Both the position numbers and the translations under genes were made by a program. Of a stretch of DNA of 32,006 nucleotides, positions 18,785 through 26,669 are shown piece by piece (positions within the stretch are counted from its first letter, which is position 1; each line of letters starts with the position of its first letter). Source of the stretch: a virus; IMG/VR virus record IMGVR_UViG_3300013094_000170, positions 1 to 32,006 of that record; one strand, 5' to 3'. Below the pieces are notes generated by a model. That model was given only the letters and a program-made list of their open reading frames with translations. It ran no database searches and was not told where the DNA came from.

Positions 18785-20368
18785 ATGTCAGAACAAGAAT
18801 TTTTCGATGAAGACGACCTCCTAGAAGACGATGATGAAGACGTCCTGCCGATAGAGGATGAAGAAGAGGAGCTCGATGAGCTCTCTAAAGAGTTCGTTAA
18901 AAAGCTAATAGACCAGTGTATTGAATTTCAGACTACCCTTGTAGGACATGAACTGCACCCCTATCAAATGCCATTAGCACGGCGCATTATTGAATCCGTG
19001 ATTATCAATGATGGTGAAGAAATCACAGCTTTGGCTGCTCGTCAGTCAGGTAAGTCAGAAACTATCGCCAATACAGTTGCTACATTGATGGTTCTATTAC
19101 CACGCCTAGCAAAGATGTATCCAGACCTACTTGGGCAGTTTAAAGATGGTATCTGGATAGGTATGTTTGCTCCCGTCGAAGGTCAGGTTGAAACTCTGTT
19201 CGGTAGAACAGTCAACCGTCTTACTAGTGAACGCGCCCTTGAAATTTTAGGTGACCCTGAAATTGATGATTCTCTAGGAAGAGTGGCTGGAGTTACTCGT
19301 CAGATTAAGTTAAAGAACTCTGGCTCATCCCTCATGATGATGACAGCTAACCCACGAGCTAAAATTGAATCTAAGTCGTTCCACATCATTGTTATTGACG
19401 AGTGTCAAGAAGCGGATGACTTTGTAGTATCTAAATCTATCTCTCCTATGTTGGCGTATTACTCAGGAACTATGGTTAAAACTGGGACACCAACTACTCA
19501 TAAGAACAACTTCTACCGCTCTATACAGTTAAACAAGAGAATTCAAACAGCTCGCGGTAAACGCCAAAACCACTTTGAGTGGGACTACCGAGATGTATCT
19601 AAGTTTAACCCTAACTACGCAAAGTTTATTAAAAAGGAAATGATACGCATCGGTGAGGACTCTGATGAGTTCCAGATGTCGTACTGTTGCAAATGGCTTC
19701 TTGAACGCGGTATGTTTGTTACCAGCAGTATTATGGAAGAGCTTGGTGACAGGTCTGCTGAAATTATGCGTGCGTGGCAGCGCACACCTGTAGTGGTAGG
19801 GATTGACCCTGCACGTAAACTTGACTCTACAGTGGTCACAGTTGTTTGGGTTGATTGGGATAGGCCTGATGAGTTTGGATACTTTGACCATCGCATCTTG
19901 AACTGGTTAGAGCTTCAAGGTGATGACTGGGAAGACCAGTACTTTCAGATTGTTAACTTCCTCGCTAACTACGACGTCCTTGCTGTCGGTGTAGACGCCA
20001 ATGGTGTGGGAGATGCAGTAGCCCAACGTCTCAAGATTCTCATGCCTCGGGCAGAGGTACACGCTATAGGTAGTAGCCAACCTGAGCAGTCAAAGCGTTG
20101 GAAGCACCTCAAAGCCCTGATTGACCGCAGACTTATCGGCTACCCAGCGCACGCAAAGACACGAAAGCTGCGTACCTACAAGCGTTTCCTTCAGCAGATG
20201 ACTGACCTAGAAACAAAGTTCCAAGGACCTAACTTTCTTGCCCATGCACCTGAAGAGGCTCACGCGCATGACGACTATGCGGACTCACTAGCTATTGCAT
20301 GCAGCCTTACTCTAGACCTCACTATGCCTACAGTAGAGCTAACCCACAATCTCTTTTACCAAAGATAA
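18785..20368 (+). CDS. terL: terminase large subunit
   Basis: A 527-residue protein. After an acidic N-terminus, LHPYQMPLARRII precedes Walker A (ARQSGKS, 85-91). IIVIDECQEAD (201-211) is Walker B with the catalytic Glu, and TGTPTTHKNNF is the coupling motif. The C-terminal nuclease has D341 in VVVGIDPARKLDST, D404 in VGVDANGVGD, and HDDYADSLAIAC near the end, all typical of the RNase H-like fold. It packages DNA into the prohead and cuts it. No small subunit is recognised nearby; one of the small upstream genes could fill that role. Confidence 0.95.
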   Translation: MSEQEFFDEDDLLEDDDEDVLPIEDEEEELDELSKEFVKKLIDQCIEFQTTLVGHELHPYQMPLARRIIESVIINDGEEITALAARQSGKSETIANTVATLMVLLPRLAKMYPDLLGQFKDGIWIGMFAPVEGQVETLFGRTVNRLTSERALEILGDPEIDDSLGRVAGVTRQIKLKNSGSSLMMMTANPRAKIESKSFHIIVIDECQEADDFVVSKSISPMLAYYSGTMVKTGTPTTHKNNFYRSIQLNKRIQTARGKRQNHFEWDYRDVSKFNPNYAKFIKKEMIRIGEDSDEFQMSYCCKWLLERGMFVTSSIMEELGDRSAEIMRAWQRTPVVVGIDPARKLDSTVVTVVWVDWDRPDEFGYFDHRILNWLELQGDDWEDQYFQIVNFLANYDVLAVGVDANGVGDAVAQRLKILMPRAEVHAIGSSQPEQSKRWKHLKALIDRRLIGYPAHAKTRKLRTYKRFLQQMTDLETKFQGPNFLAHAPEEAHAHDDYADSLAIACSLTLDLTMPTVELTHNLFYQR

Positions 20369-20373
20369 GTCCT

Positions 20374-20404
20374 GTTTAGCCTGTATTACTTGCCTTTACG
20401 TAGC
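20374..20404 (+). promoter_or_regulatory. GTTTAGCCTG ... TTTACGTAGC intergenic motif
   Basis: Starting five bases after the terL stop, this combines the word GTTTAGCC (20374-20381) with TTTACGTAGC (20395-20404). A similar pair is found near 18730 (GTTTGCCTG...TTTACGTAG) and 22998 (GTTTAGCCTG...TTCGTAG). All three lie in gaps before head genes. It could be a binding site for a phage regulator or an unusual promoter. Confidence 0.45.
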
Positions 20405-20410
20405 ACACTT

Positions 20411-20444
20411 TTAACTGAGGTCCTCAACCTAATTTAGGAGTTAA
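20411..20444 (+). promoter_or_regulatory. nested inverted repeats around a ribosome binding site
   Basis: TTAACT (20411-20416) and AGTTAA (20439-20444) flank two short palindromes, TGAGG-T-CCTCA (20416-20426) and CCTAA-T-TTAGG (20428-20438). The ribosome binding site AGGAG (20436-20440) overlaps the 3' arms. The pattern could be a DNA operator or an RNA fold that limits translation of the next gene. Confidence 0.4.
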
Positions 20445-20447
20445 CTA

Positions 20448-20846
20448 ATGGCAATTGCACCACAACCAAAATTCCCAGAGCGTCCAGGTACGGTTTATGA
20501 CCGTAAGATGTCACCTGCAGTTGCAGGTCAACGCGGACCACTTCGTTTTGAAGAGGGAATTGCAACAGACACCGACGTTCCAAATGAATTCTCAAAAGGC
20601 GCTGGACAAGGCTACGCAGCAGCTCCAGGACGCCCAAATCGTAATGCGAATGTATTTGAAAAGCTTCCAGATGAGACAATGCGCGAACGCGCACACGTTG
20701 GCTCAGCTGCATGGGTAGAGTCACAGAACACACTTTCTGAGTTCTCTACAGGAGCTTTTGGTAAGGGCGCTGAAGTTCAGTTCGAAGAAGTTATTCGTAG
20801 CGGAGCACATCAGCAGCGTTCAAACCCAGCAATCGTAAACGACTAA
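20448..20846 (+). CDS. unknown protein between terminase and portal
   Basis: A 132-residue, mostly hydrophilic protein rich in Gly, Ala, Pro and Glu (KFPERPGTVYDRKMSPAVAG, SKGAGQGYAAAPGRPNRNAN). It has no membrane segment or catalytic motif and looks largely extended. It has its own leader and a strong terminator, which suggests separate and possibly high expression. A minor head protein is possible. Confidence 0.6.
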   Translation: MAIAPQPKFPERPGTVYDRKMSPAVAGQRGPLRFEEGIATDTDVPNEFSKGAGQGYAAAPGRPNRNANVFEKLPDETMRERAHVGSAAWVESQNTLSEFSTGAFGKGAEVQFEEVIRSGAHQQRSNPAIVND

Positions 20847-20861
20847 ATAGGAAATCTAGCT

Positions 20862-20893
20862 CCCCGCCGTCCTCAGGGATTGGCGGGGTTTTT
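20862..20893 (+). terminator. intrinsic terminator
   Basis: CCCCGCC (20862-20868) pairs with GGCGGGG (20882-20888) around a 13-base loop, followed by five T. It begins 15 bases after a stop codon. This is a standard rho-independent terminator that separates the preceding gene from the next small gene and portal. Confidence 0.85.
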
Positions 20894-20908
20894 CCCAAGG
20901 GATTATTA

Positions 20909-21217
20909 ATGGCATTAATTAAAGGCAAGGAAGTTAAAGAAGGTCCTTCGGGAACCCCTGCCAATCCAAAGTTATGGAACACAATTACTGTTCAAGCAGG
21001 TTCTCGCTTCTCTAAAAACTCACCCGCAAAAGCTCACTGGATTCATGCAAAGTATCAGCAAATGGGTGGGAAGTTTGTCGCTTCTAAAAAAGAAGTAGAC
21101 CCTCGTCTTCGAGACTATGTCCAAGAAGAGGTAGATAAGAAAAAAGAAGAACAAGAAAAAAGCGTTAAACGCTCTGTTAAGAAAAAAGTTGCAAAACCTA
21201 TTACACAGATACCGTGA
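20909..21217 (+). CDS. unknown basic protein with coiled-coil tail
   Basis: A 102-residue protein. PSGTPANPKLWNTITVQAGS and KAHWIHAKYQQMGGKFVASK form a compact N-terminal part that resembles small actinophage head-region proteins. Residues 70-97 are a charged helix (EEVDKKKEEQEKSVKRSVKK). It starts right after a terminator, with AGGGATTATTA upstream. The role is unknown; a position between terL and portal fits a minor head or connector protein. Confidence 0.6.
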   Translation: MALIKGKEVKEGPSGTPANPKLWNTITVQAGSRFSKNSPAKAHWIHAKYQQMGGKFVASKKEVDPRLRDYVQEEVDKKKEEQEKSVKRSVKKKVAKPITQIP

Positions 21218-21226
21218 GTCGTCTGT

Positions 21227-21263
21227 AGATTTATCGACTTTTTGTTATTGTTTGTCTGTATAG
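21227..21263 (+). promoter_or_regulatory. repeated AGATTTATCGAC / TCTGTATAG motif before portal
   Basis: AGATTTATCGAC (21227-21238) and TCTGTATAG (21255-21263) are exact copies of words in the gap before terL, though spaced 16 rather than 4 bases apart. TATAGAT could serve as a -10 box. GATAAGGACG follows as ribosome binding site for the GTG start of the portal gene. The two gaps may be controlled by the same regulator. Confidence 0.5.
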
Positions 21264-21276
21264 ATAAGGACGTGAT

Positions 21277-22995
21277 GTGAGCTCAATTGACTTTTCACCC
21301 CCTAGTTATAGGGCGGCGTCAAGCGACTTAACCATCTCGATTTCTCCGCTGGGCTTAGTAGAGCTAGCTGATGAAGAGTTTGAAGTACACGGTCCTCGCC
21401 TCAACCGTTACTCGCTGAACTGGGCGATGTATCTTGGTCATCACTACTCTTACCGCCGTCAGGCTGGTGAACCACAACTAGCGCTTAACTATTTCCGCGC
21501 ATTCTCTGATTTTATTATTAACTTTACTTTTGGCAAGGGCGTTAACTTCCGCTCACCTAAAGAAACAGAAGCTATCGTCCCAGACCTACTAGAGCGCGTA
21601 TGGGAAGTAGACAACAACAAAGCCACCGTTCTTTGGGAGATTGGTCAGCAAGGAACTGTCTCAGGCGACTGCTTTATTAAAGTAGCTTACGAAGAGGCTT
21701 ACATGGACTCTGCTGGACGCATGCACCCAGGACGTGTTCGTATTCTTCCCCTGAACGCGTCGTTTGCATTTCCAGAGTTTCACCCACATGACCGTGAACG
21801 TTTAATTAGATTTAAGCTCAAGTATCGTTTCTGGGGCACATCACTAGAAGGAACACGTCAGGTATTTACCTACACTGAAATCTTGACAGACGACACCATC
21901 GAGGAATATATCAATGACGAGCTCATCGATTCTCGCCCCAATCCGCTGGGCACAATACCTGTTATCCATGCTCCTAATATTCGTATTAGCGGTAGTCCTT
22001 GGGGTCTCAGCGATTGCGACCAAATTATTAACATTAATAGAACTTACAATGAGGTTGCTACTGATATTGCTGACATTGTCAATTATCACGCTGCTCCCGT
22101 CACCGTTATTATTGGAGCTAAAGCCGCTCAGCTTGAGAAAGGCCCGAACAAAGTCTGGGGAGGTCTTCCTAAAGACGCTAAGGTCGAAAATCTTGAAGGC
22201 GGAGCGCAAGGTCTAAAGAGTGGTCTTGAGTTCCTAGAGATGCTCAAGAAGACTATGCACGAAATGGTCGGTGTTCCAGAGACTGCGCTTGGTCAAGCTC
22301 AGCCTATTTCTAACACCTCAGGTGTAGCGCTGTCTATTCAGTTCCAACCATTGATGGCTCGTTATCATCAAAAGATTATTCAATACGCACATGCTTTAGA
22401 ACGCGTGAACGAGCTCATCCTTCTTAATCTTGCTGTCAAAGAACCAGAGACATTTATCTGGGATGCTAACGCCAGCACCACACCGCTTAAGCCAGGTCAG
22501 GTTGCGCAGTTAGACCCTTCAGACCCTATTACTTACCGCTCTTACTGCCACTTCCCACCACCACTACCGCTTGACAAGCTCATCTTGCTGAACGAAGTTC
22601 AAACAATGATGACCCTTGGACTTGAGTCTAAAGAAGGTGCTTTGCGTGCATTGGGTGAGGAATTCCCTGCAGAAAAGCTTACAGAGATTCGTCAAGAACT
22701 TATGGACGATGCTAAGGCTGATGGAGCACTCAAGCTTCTTCAAACTGAAATTCAAAATGAGATTGCAAACCTTACAGGAATGATGGCAGGCCCTGACGGA
22801 ACTGCCGTCCCTCTACCAACAGGCCCCGAAGGTCAACAGCTAGCCCCATCACCTGCTGGTGGAGCAACCCCAATCCTTGACGAGGCACAGATGTTCCTCC
22901 AGCAAGGAGAAGCAGCGGTAAGAAACCGCTTGGTAACAGAAGCTTATGGAACACAACTCCCACAGAGAAGAGTTCCAGAAGACTACGAAAAGTAA
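21277..22995 (+). CDS. portal protein
   Basis: A 572-residue protein with a GTG start. It has the plan of large phage portals: a beta/alpha wing (FRAFSDFIINFTFGKGVNFR, GTVSGDCFIKVAYEE), PLGTIPVIHAPNIRISGSPW and GLSDCDQIININRTYNEVAT as the conserved clip/stem entry, and a long helix with MHEMVGVPETALGQAQPISN and SGVALSIQFQPLMARY, as in SPP1-gp6-like portals. The C-terminus is Pro/Gln-rich. It forms the dodecameric ring through which TerL packages DNA. Its place between terL and the scaffold is normal. Confidence 0.9.
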   Translation: MSSIDFSPPSYRAASSDLTISISPLGLVELADEEFEVHGPRLNRYSLNWAMYLGHHYSYRRQAGEPQLALNYFRAFSDFIINFTFGKGVNFRSPKETEAIVPDLLERVWEVDNNKATVLWEIGQQGTVSGDCFIKVAYEEAYMDSAGRMHPGRVRILPLNASFAFPEFHPHDRERLIRFKLKYRFWGTSLEGTRQVFTYTEILTDDTIEEYINDELIDSRPNPLGTIPVIHAPNIRISGSPWGLSDCDQIININRTYNEVATDIADIVNYHAAPVTVIIGAKAAQLEKGPNKVWGGLPKDAKVENLEGGAQGLKSGLEFLEMLKKTMHEMVGVPETALGQAQPISNTSGVALSIQFQPLMARYHQKIIQYAHALERVNELILLNLAVKEPETFIWDANASTTPLKPGQVAQLDPSDPITYRSYCHFPPPLPLDKLILLNEVQTMMTLGLESKEGALRALGEEFPAEKLTEIRQELMDDAKADGALKLLQTEIQNEIANLTGMMAGPDGTAVPLPTGPEGQQLAPSPAGGATPILDEAQMFLQQGEAAVRNRLVTEAYGTQLPQRRVPEDYEK

Positions 22996-22997
22996 GG

Positions 22998-23109
22998 GTT
23001 TAGCCTGATTTTTTCGTAGGGTAAGGGAAAAATTAAATACTGTAAAACACTGTTTGGTCATACGTGCTAATAATTTGGAAAACGACCCCGAGGATAAGGA
23101 AGTACACGC
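22998..23109 (+). promoter_or_regulatory. gap before the scaffold gene with GTTTAGCCTG motif
   Basis: Two bases after the portal stop lies GTTTAGCCTG followed by TTTTTTCGTAG (to 23019), the third copy of the composite intergenic motif. The rest of the gap is AT-rich (AAAAATTAAATACTGTAAAACAC) and ends in GAGGATAAGGAAG before the ATG. No clear -35/-10 pair or terminator hairpin is visible. Confidence 0.4.
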
Positions 23110-23910
23110 ATGTCAGAAATCACGAACGTTGCTGTCGATGGCTTTGCAGCTGAGACAGGCACAATCCCAGGAGTAGGTCAGCAGGGCGTTGACGCTTCGG
23201 CTACTACTACCAACAATCGCGCCACTATCAACCAAAAGTTTTATACTGAGGAAGATTTGGCAAAAGTGCGCTCACAAGAAAAGGACAAGCTCTATCCGCA
23301 GATTGATTCACTTAAAGCGGAAATTGATTCGTTAAAGAAATCTCAAGCTGACAAAGAAGCAGCTAAAGCAGCTCAACGCGAACAAGAAGAGATTGAACAA
23401 CTTAATAAGAAACAACGCGAAGTTCTTGAAGAAGAACTATCAGCTAAGGAACTTCTTAAGCTTAAAGAGCGTGAGTGGAAAGAGGAACTGGAACGTGAGC
23501 GCCAAGCTCGCGAAGCAGCCAATGCACTTTGGGAAAAAGAACGTCAGTTATCTGACTTACAAAGTTACCGCAACCAGCGCTTAGAGCAGGAACGTGAAAA
23601 TATCGTGCCTGAGCTAATCGACCTAGTTATCGGCAATAGCAGAGAAGAAGTTGAAGCAAGCATCAATGATTTGAAAGCTCGCTCTCAATCTATTCTCGAC
23701 AATGCACGAGCAACTCGTCAAGAGGTGCGCCGTGAAATGACGGGGACACGGGTTACTACGCCCCCAGCTGGACCATTGGAAACTAATTCGGAACAACGCC
23801 AATTGACACCGCAAGAAATTGCAAACATGCCAATGGCTGAATACGCAAAATACCGCTCACGACTATTGAGTGCAGAAGCTCAAGGCCGTTCACAGGGAAT
23901 GTTCAGTTAA
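23110..23910 (+). CDS. capsid scaffolding protein
   Basis: A 266-residue protein. Residues 50-160 are a long, highly charged coiled coil (LYPQIDSLKAEIDSLKKSQA, ELLKLKEREWKEELERERQA) and the C-terminus is a short mixed segment (LTPQEIANMPMAEYAKYRSR). This composition, and the place between portal and major capsid genes, is that of a scaffold that guides prohead assembly and is then removed. No protease motif is visible. Confidence 0.8.
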   Translation: MSEITNVAVDGFAAETGTIPGVGQQGVDASATTTNNRATINQKFYTEEDLAKVRSQEKDKLYPQIDSLKAEIDSLKKSQADKEAAKAAQREQEEIEQLNKKQREVLEEELSAKELLKLKEREWKEELERERQAREAANALWEKERQLSDLQSYRNQRLEQERENIVPELIDLVIGNSREEVEASINDLKARSQSILDNARATRQEVRREMTGTRVTTPPAGPLETNSEQRQLTPQEIANMPMAEYAKYRSRLLSAEAQGRSQGMFS

Positions 23911-23952
23911 CCCATTTTCATCCATCAACGACTAATTAGGAGTCACAGCTAA

Positions 23953-25026
23953 ATGGCATCATCCATCACAGGTACAGGCAATCTCGCCGCTGCGCCTACC
24001 GCGTACTCAGGTACCAACACCCAGCTGACTCAAGCGATTCAGACAATCTGGTCAAAGGAAATTTTGTTCCAGGCAATGCCTATCCTTCGCTTCGAGCAGT
24101 TTGCAGTTAAGAAGACGGAGCTCGGTGTAGCTCCTGGTCTTCAAATCAACTTCATGCGTTACAACAACCTCGGCTTTGCTTCACCGCTCGTCGAAGGTGT
24201 TCGTATGCAGACAAACGCATTGACAGCACAGCAGTTCTCAATCACAGTAACAGAGCATGGTTATGCTCTTGCTATTTCAGAGCTTCTTCTCAATGCTTCA
24301 TTCGACGATGTGATGGCTTCTGCTTCACGTCTTCTTGGTCGTAACATGGCTATCTACCTAGACCAGCTTTCACGCGACACACTCTACGCAGCATCTTCAA
24401 CCGTTTACGGTGAAGACCGCTCTTCAGTTTCAGCTGCAGTTAACAACTGGTACGGATACGGAACCTTTGGCACAAACCGTGCTTCTATGACAGGTTCTTC
24501 ATACCTCACACCACACGTTGTTAAGGATACAGTTGAGACCTTGGCAACAAAGAACATCCCTCGTCTTGGCGAGACCTATGTTTGCTTTGTTCACCCACAC
24601 CAGAGCCGTACACTTCGCGACAACCCAGAGTTCATCGAAGTAACAAAGTACGCTGCTCCAGGAAACTTCATGCTCGGTGAAATCGGTCGTTTGTACGACG
24701 TAGTATTCATCGAAACAACTCAGGTTCTTCACGTTCCTGGTGGTGCTGGTGCAGGCTACACAGCTGACACAGCAGTTTCTTCTCCAACAGTTCTTCCTGG
24801 CGGAGGATACACAACTCCTAACACCTACACAGGTAACGGTGCATCTGACCGCTACAGCGCTATCTTCATCGGAGACAACGCATTTGGTCACGCTATCTCA
24901 CTCCCAGTTGAACTCCGCGATGGCGGTATTCTTGACTTTGGTCGTGAGCACGCAATTGCTTGGTACTCAATCTTCGGACTTGGCCTTATCACAGACCAGT
25001 CTGTTGTTATTGCAGAAACCAACTAA
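23953..25026 (+). CDS. major capsid protein, N4-gp56 type
   Basis: A 357-residue protein. TQLTQAIQTIWSKEILFQAM, then ILRFEQFAVKKTELGVAPGL, LVEGVRMQTNALTAQQFSIT and VTEHGYALAISELLLNASFD match the N4-gp56 family of HK97-fold capsid proteins (WSxxxL, LP...G, EGxxP, qyGxxxxxSdxl). The codon pattern is regular and a very strong terminator follows, as for the most abundant virion protein. Ribosome binding site is TTAGGAGTCACAG. It forms the icosahedral shell with the portal and scaffold encoded just upstream. Confidence 0.9.
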   Translation: MASSITGTGNLAAAPTAYSGTNTQLTQAIQTIWSKEILFQAMPILRFEQFAVKKTELGVAPGLQINFMRYNNLGFASPLVEGVRMQTNALTAQQFSITVTEHGYALAISELLLNASFDDVMASASRLLGRNMAIYLDQLSRDTLYAASSTVYGEDRSSVSAAVNNWYGYGTFGTNRASMTGSSYLTPHVVKDTVETLATKNIPRLGETYVCFVHPHQSRTLRDNPEFIEVTKYAAPGNFMLGEIGRLYDVVFIETTQVLHVPGGAGAGYTADTAVSSPTVLPGGGYTTPNTYTGNGASDRYSAIFIGDNAFGHAISLPVELRDGGILDFGREHAIAWYSIFGLGLITDQSVVIAETN

Positions 25027-25046
25027 TACAACTAAATATGCAGTAA

Positions 25047-25075
25047 ACGGGGGGCTGAAAAGCCCCCCGTCTTTT
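25047..25075 (+). terminator. strong intrinsic terminator after the capsid gene
   Basis: ACGGGGGGCT pairs perfectly with AGCCCCCCGT around a GAAA tetraloop, followed by CTTTT. The ten-base-pair GC-rich stem and GNRA loop make it very stable. It would end or reduce transcription after the capsid gene and protect the 3' end of that mRNA. Confidence 0.9.
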
Positions 25076-25103
25076 AACAGCTACTAATTCGGAGGAAAAT
25101 TTA

Positions 25104-25475
25104 ATGCCAAAAGAACAAGTCAAGCCGACCGATGTAACAGGTCGCACCCGTGCAGCTCTTGCAGAGCAATATGCCGAAGAGCAGGCAGAACGCGCAGGCG
25201 AGATGTCTATGATGAACGCCAAGGCCAAAGCAACATTGGAACAACCAATTGACGCTACGGTCCCTAACCGCGCCACAGTTATTGTAGATAATCCTGTAGA
25301 ACTCGTTAACTCAGAGGATGAAGATAAAGTCAATATCCGCGTAATTGCAGATATTGAGAACATGACTCTTGGTAAAGGAAATAACTACATCTTTAAAGCT
25401 GGTCAGAAGTACGTTGTAACACGTCACGTAGCTCAGCACCTTAAAGAAAAAGGTTATCTAGCTGCCGATTTCTAA
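25104..25475 (+). CDS. conserved protein downstream of the capsid gene
   Basis: A 123-residue protein with CGGAGGAAAA upstream. The N-terminus is helical (RAALAEQYAEEQAERAGEMS). The C-terminal half reads VNIRVIADIENMTLGKGNNY, then FKAGQKYVVTRHVAQHLKEK and GYLA, a pattern (R...D.e.mT.G.gn.y.f..G..Y.Vp.hVa.hL.eKG) seen in actinophage genes next to the capsid gene. It may be a head-completion or decoration protein. It is bracketed by terminators on both sides. Confidence 0.65.
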   Translation: MPKEQVKPTDVTGRTRAALAEQYAEEQAERAGEMSMMNAKAKATLEQPIDATVPNRATVIVDNPVELVNSEDEDKVNIRVIADIENMTLGKGNNYIFKAGQKYVVTRHVAQHLKEKGYLAADF

Positions 25476-25495
25476 GGCAATAGCTAAGCGAGACT

Positions 25496-25518
25496 GGCGT
25501 CCTAACGGGCGCCTTTTT
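25496..25518 (+). terminator. intrinsic terminator
   Basis: GGCGTCC (25496-25502) pairs with GGGCGCC (25507-25513), including one G-U pair, around a TAAC loop, followed by five T. It starts 20 bases after a stop codon and closes the head gene unit. Confidence 0.85.
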
Positions 25519-25537
25519 CGTTTGTGGGGATTTTTTA

Positions 25538-25550
25538 GTCATTTAATGAC
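25538..25550. promoter_or_regulatory. 13-base palindrome, operator candidate
   Basis: GTCATT-T-AATGAC is a perfect inverted repeat 20 bases after the terminator, in the gap before the connector gene. A new transcription unit should begin here, so a binding site near its promoter is plausible. No convincing -35/-10 pair was found, and the GTG start is preceded by TTAGGAG. Confidence 0.4.
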
Positions 25551-25580
25551 ATCATGTAGTTGAAGCGTTAGGAGTATTGG

Positions 25581-26669
25581 GTGGCTCAATTAAGTGATTT
25601 AATTGCAAGAACTCGTTTAGAGCTTGGAGATGAGCAGACCCAGTTTAGCTTCACCGCAACAGGTGATGGGGTCAGTACTCAGTTCACCGTAAACGCTAAG
25701 CCTATTGAACTCACCAACATGCTTGTCACCGTTAACGGCACAGCCATCCCATACCCATCTGGCTATTCGGTTGAGCAGAGCACAGGAATTATCACCTTTG
25801 CTACAGCTCCCGCTAACAATGCTGCTATCTCAATTACAGGTATTCAGGACCGTTACTTCCTAGACTCCACGATTACTGAGTTTGTTAACACAGCGGTCAC
25901 TCAGCACACCTACAACCGCACCAACTCTTATGGCTCTCAGATGACTATCAGCCTGATTGAGCCTGTAGAAGAGTATCCAGTTGCCATCCTTGCAGCTATC
26001 GAGGGTCTATGGGTTCTTGCCACTGACGCATCGTTTGATATCAACATCACTGCTCCAGATGGCGTCGTCATCCCACGAGCTCAGCGTTATGCTCAACTTA
26101 CTGGAATCATTCAACAGCGCTTTGAGCAATATAAGACACTCTGCGCACAGCTCAACATCGGGCTATGGAAGATTGAGATGGCAACCCTACGCCGCGTCTC
26201 CCGTACTACCAACAAGCTTATCCCTGTGTATATCGCTCAAGAAATCGACGACTCCCGTATACCAAATCGCGTCTACTTGGAGAACGACCTTACTGGCTAC
26301 GAAGCTATGCCAAGCTATGCTCAAACATACGACATTGTTCTTTACCAAGGCGACTCATACGCAACTACCTTTACGTTCCCGTTTGATGTAACAAACCTTG
26401 TATTCAATGCACAGATTCGTACCTACCCAGCGTCGCCATCTATCTACGCAACCTTTACTATTACAACACTTTCTACATCTTCTACATCAAGCGTCATTCA
26501 GCTTTCTCTTAATCCTTCAGATACCGAGTATCTTCCTACTCGCGCTTTCTGGGATTTGCACGCAACATCCACAGTCAATTCAAACTGGCGTCAGACTTAC
26601 ATCAAGGGACAAGTATTTATTACACAAGAGGTGACTGATTCTCCTGGAGCTCTAGGAGGTAGTTGGTAA
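25581..26669 (+). CDS. head-tail connector / baseplate upper (BppU-like) protein
   Basis: A 362-residue protein with a GTG start. Residues 1-15 form a helix (SDLIARTRLELGD) typical of connector or adaptor proteins. Residues 22-90 (TATGDGVSTQFTVNAKPIEL, VTVNGTAIPYPSGY, GIITFATAPANNAAISITG) form a beta domain common in phage tail components. Residues 250-350 (YDIVLYQGDSYATTFTFPFD, VTNLVFNAQIR, AFWDLHATSTVNSNWRQTYIKG) resemble the BppU N-terminal domain that holds receptor-binding proteins. One chain may thus link the head or neck to the fibres that follow. The fold calls are pattern-based. Confidence 0.6.
   Translation: MAQLSDLIARTRLELGDEQTQFSFTATGDGVSTQFTVNAKPIELTNMLVTVNGTAIPYPSGYSVEQSTGIITFATAPANNAAISITGIQDRYFLDSTITEFVNTAVTQHTYNRTNSYGSQMTISLIEPVEEYPVAILAAIEGLWVLATDASFDINITAPDGVVIPRAQRYAQLTGIIQQRFEQYKTLCAQLNIGLWKIEMATLRRVSRTTNKLIPVYIAQEIDDSRIPNRVYLENDLTGYEAMPSYAQTYDIVLYQGDSYATTFTFPFDVTNLVFNAQIRTYPASPSIYATFTITTLSTSSTSSVIQLSLNPSDTEYLPTRAFWDLHATSTVNSNWRQTYIKGQVFITQEVTDSPGALGGSW

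Noticed and set aside
19529-19896. Two - strand open frames inside terL
   Set aside because: They lie opposite a gene with clear terminase motifs in all expected places and have no ribosome binding sites.
24499-24891. - strand Cys/Val-rich frame opposite the capsid gene
   Set aside because: It arises from regular codon use in the capsid gene; composition and context do not support translation.
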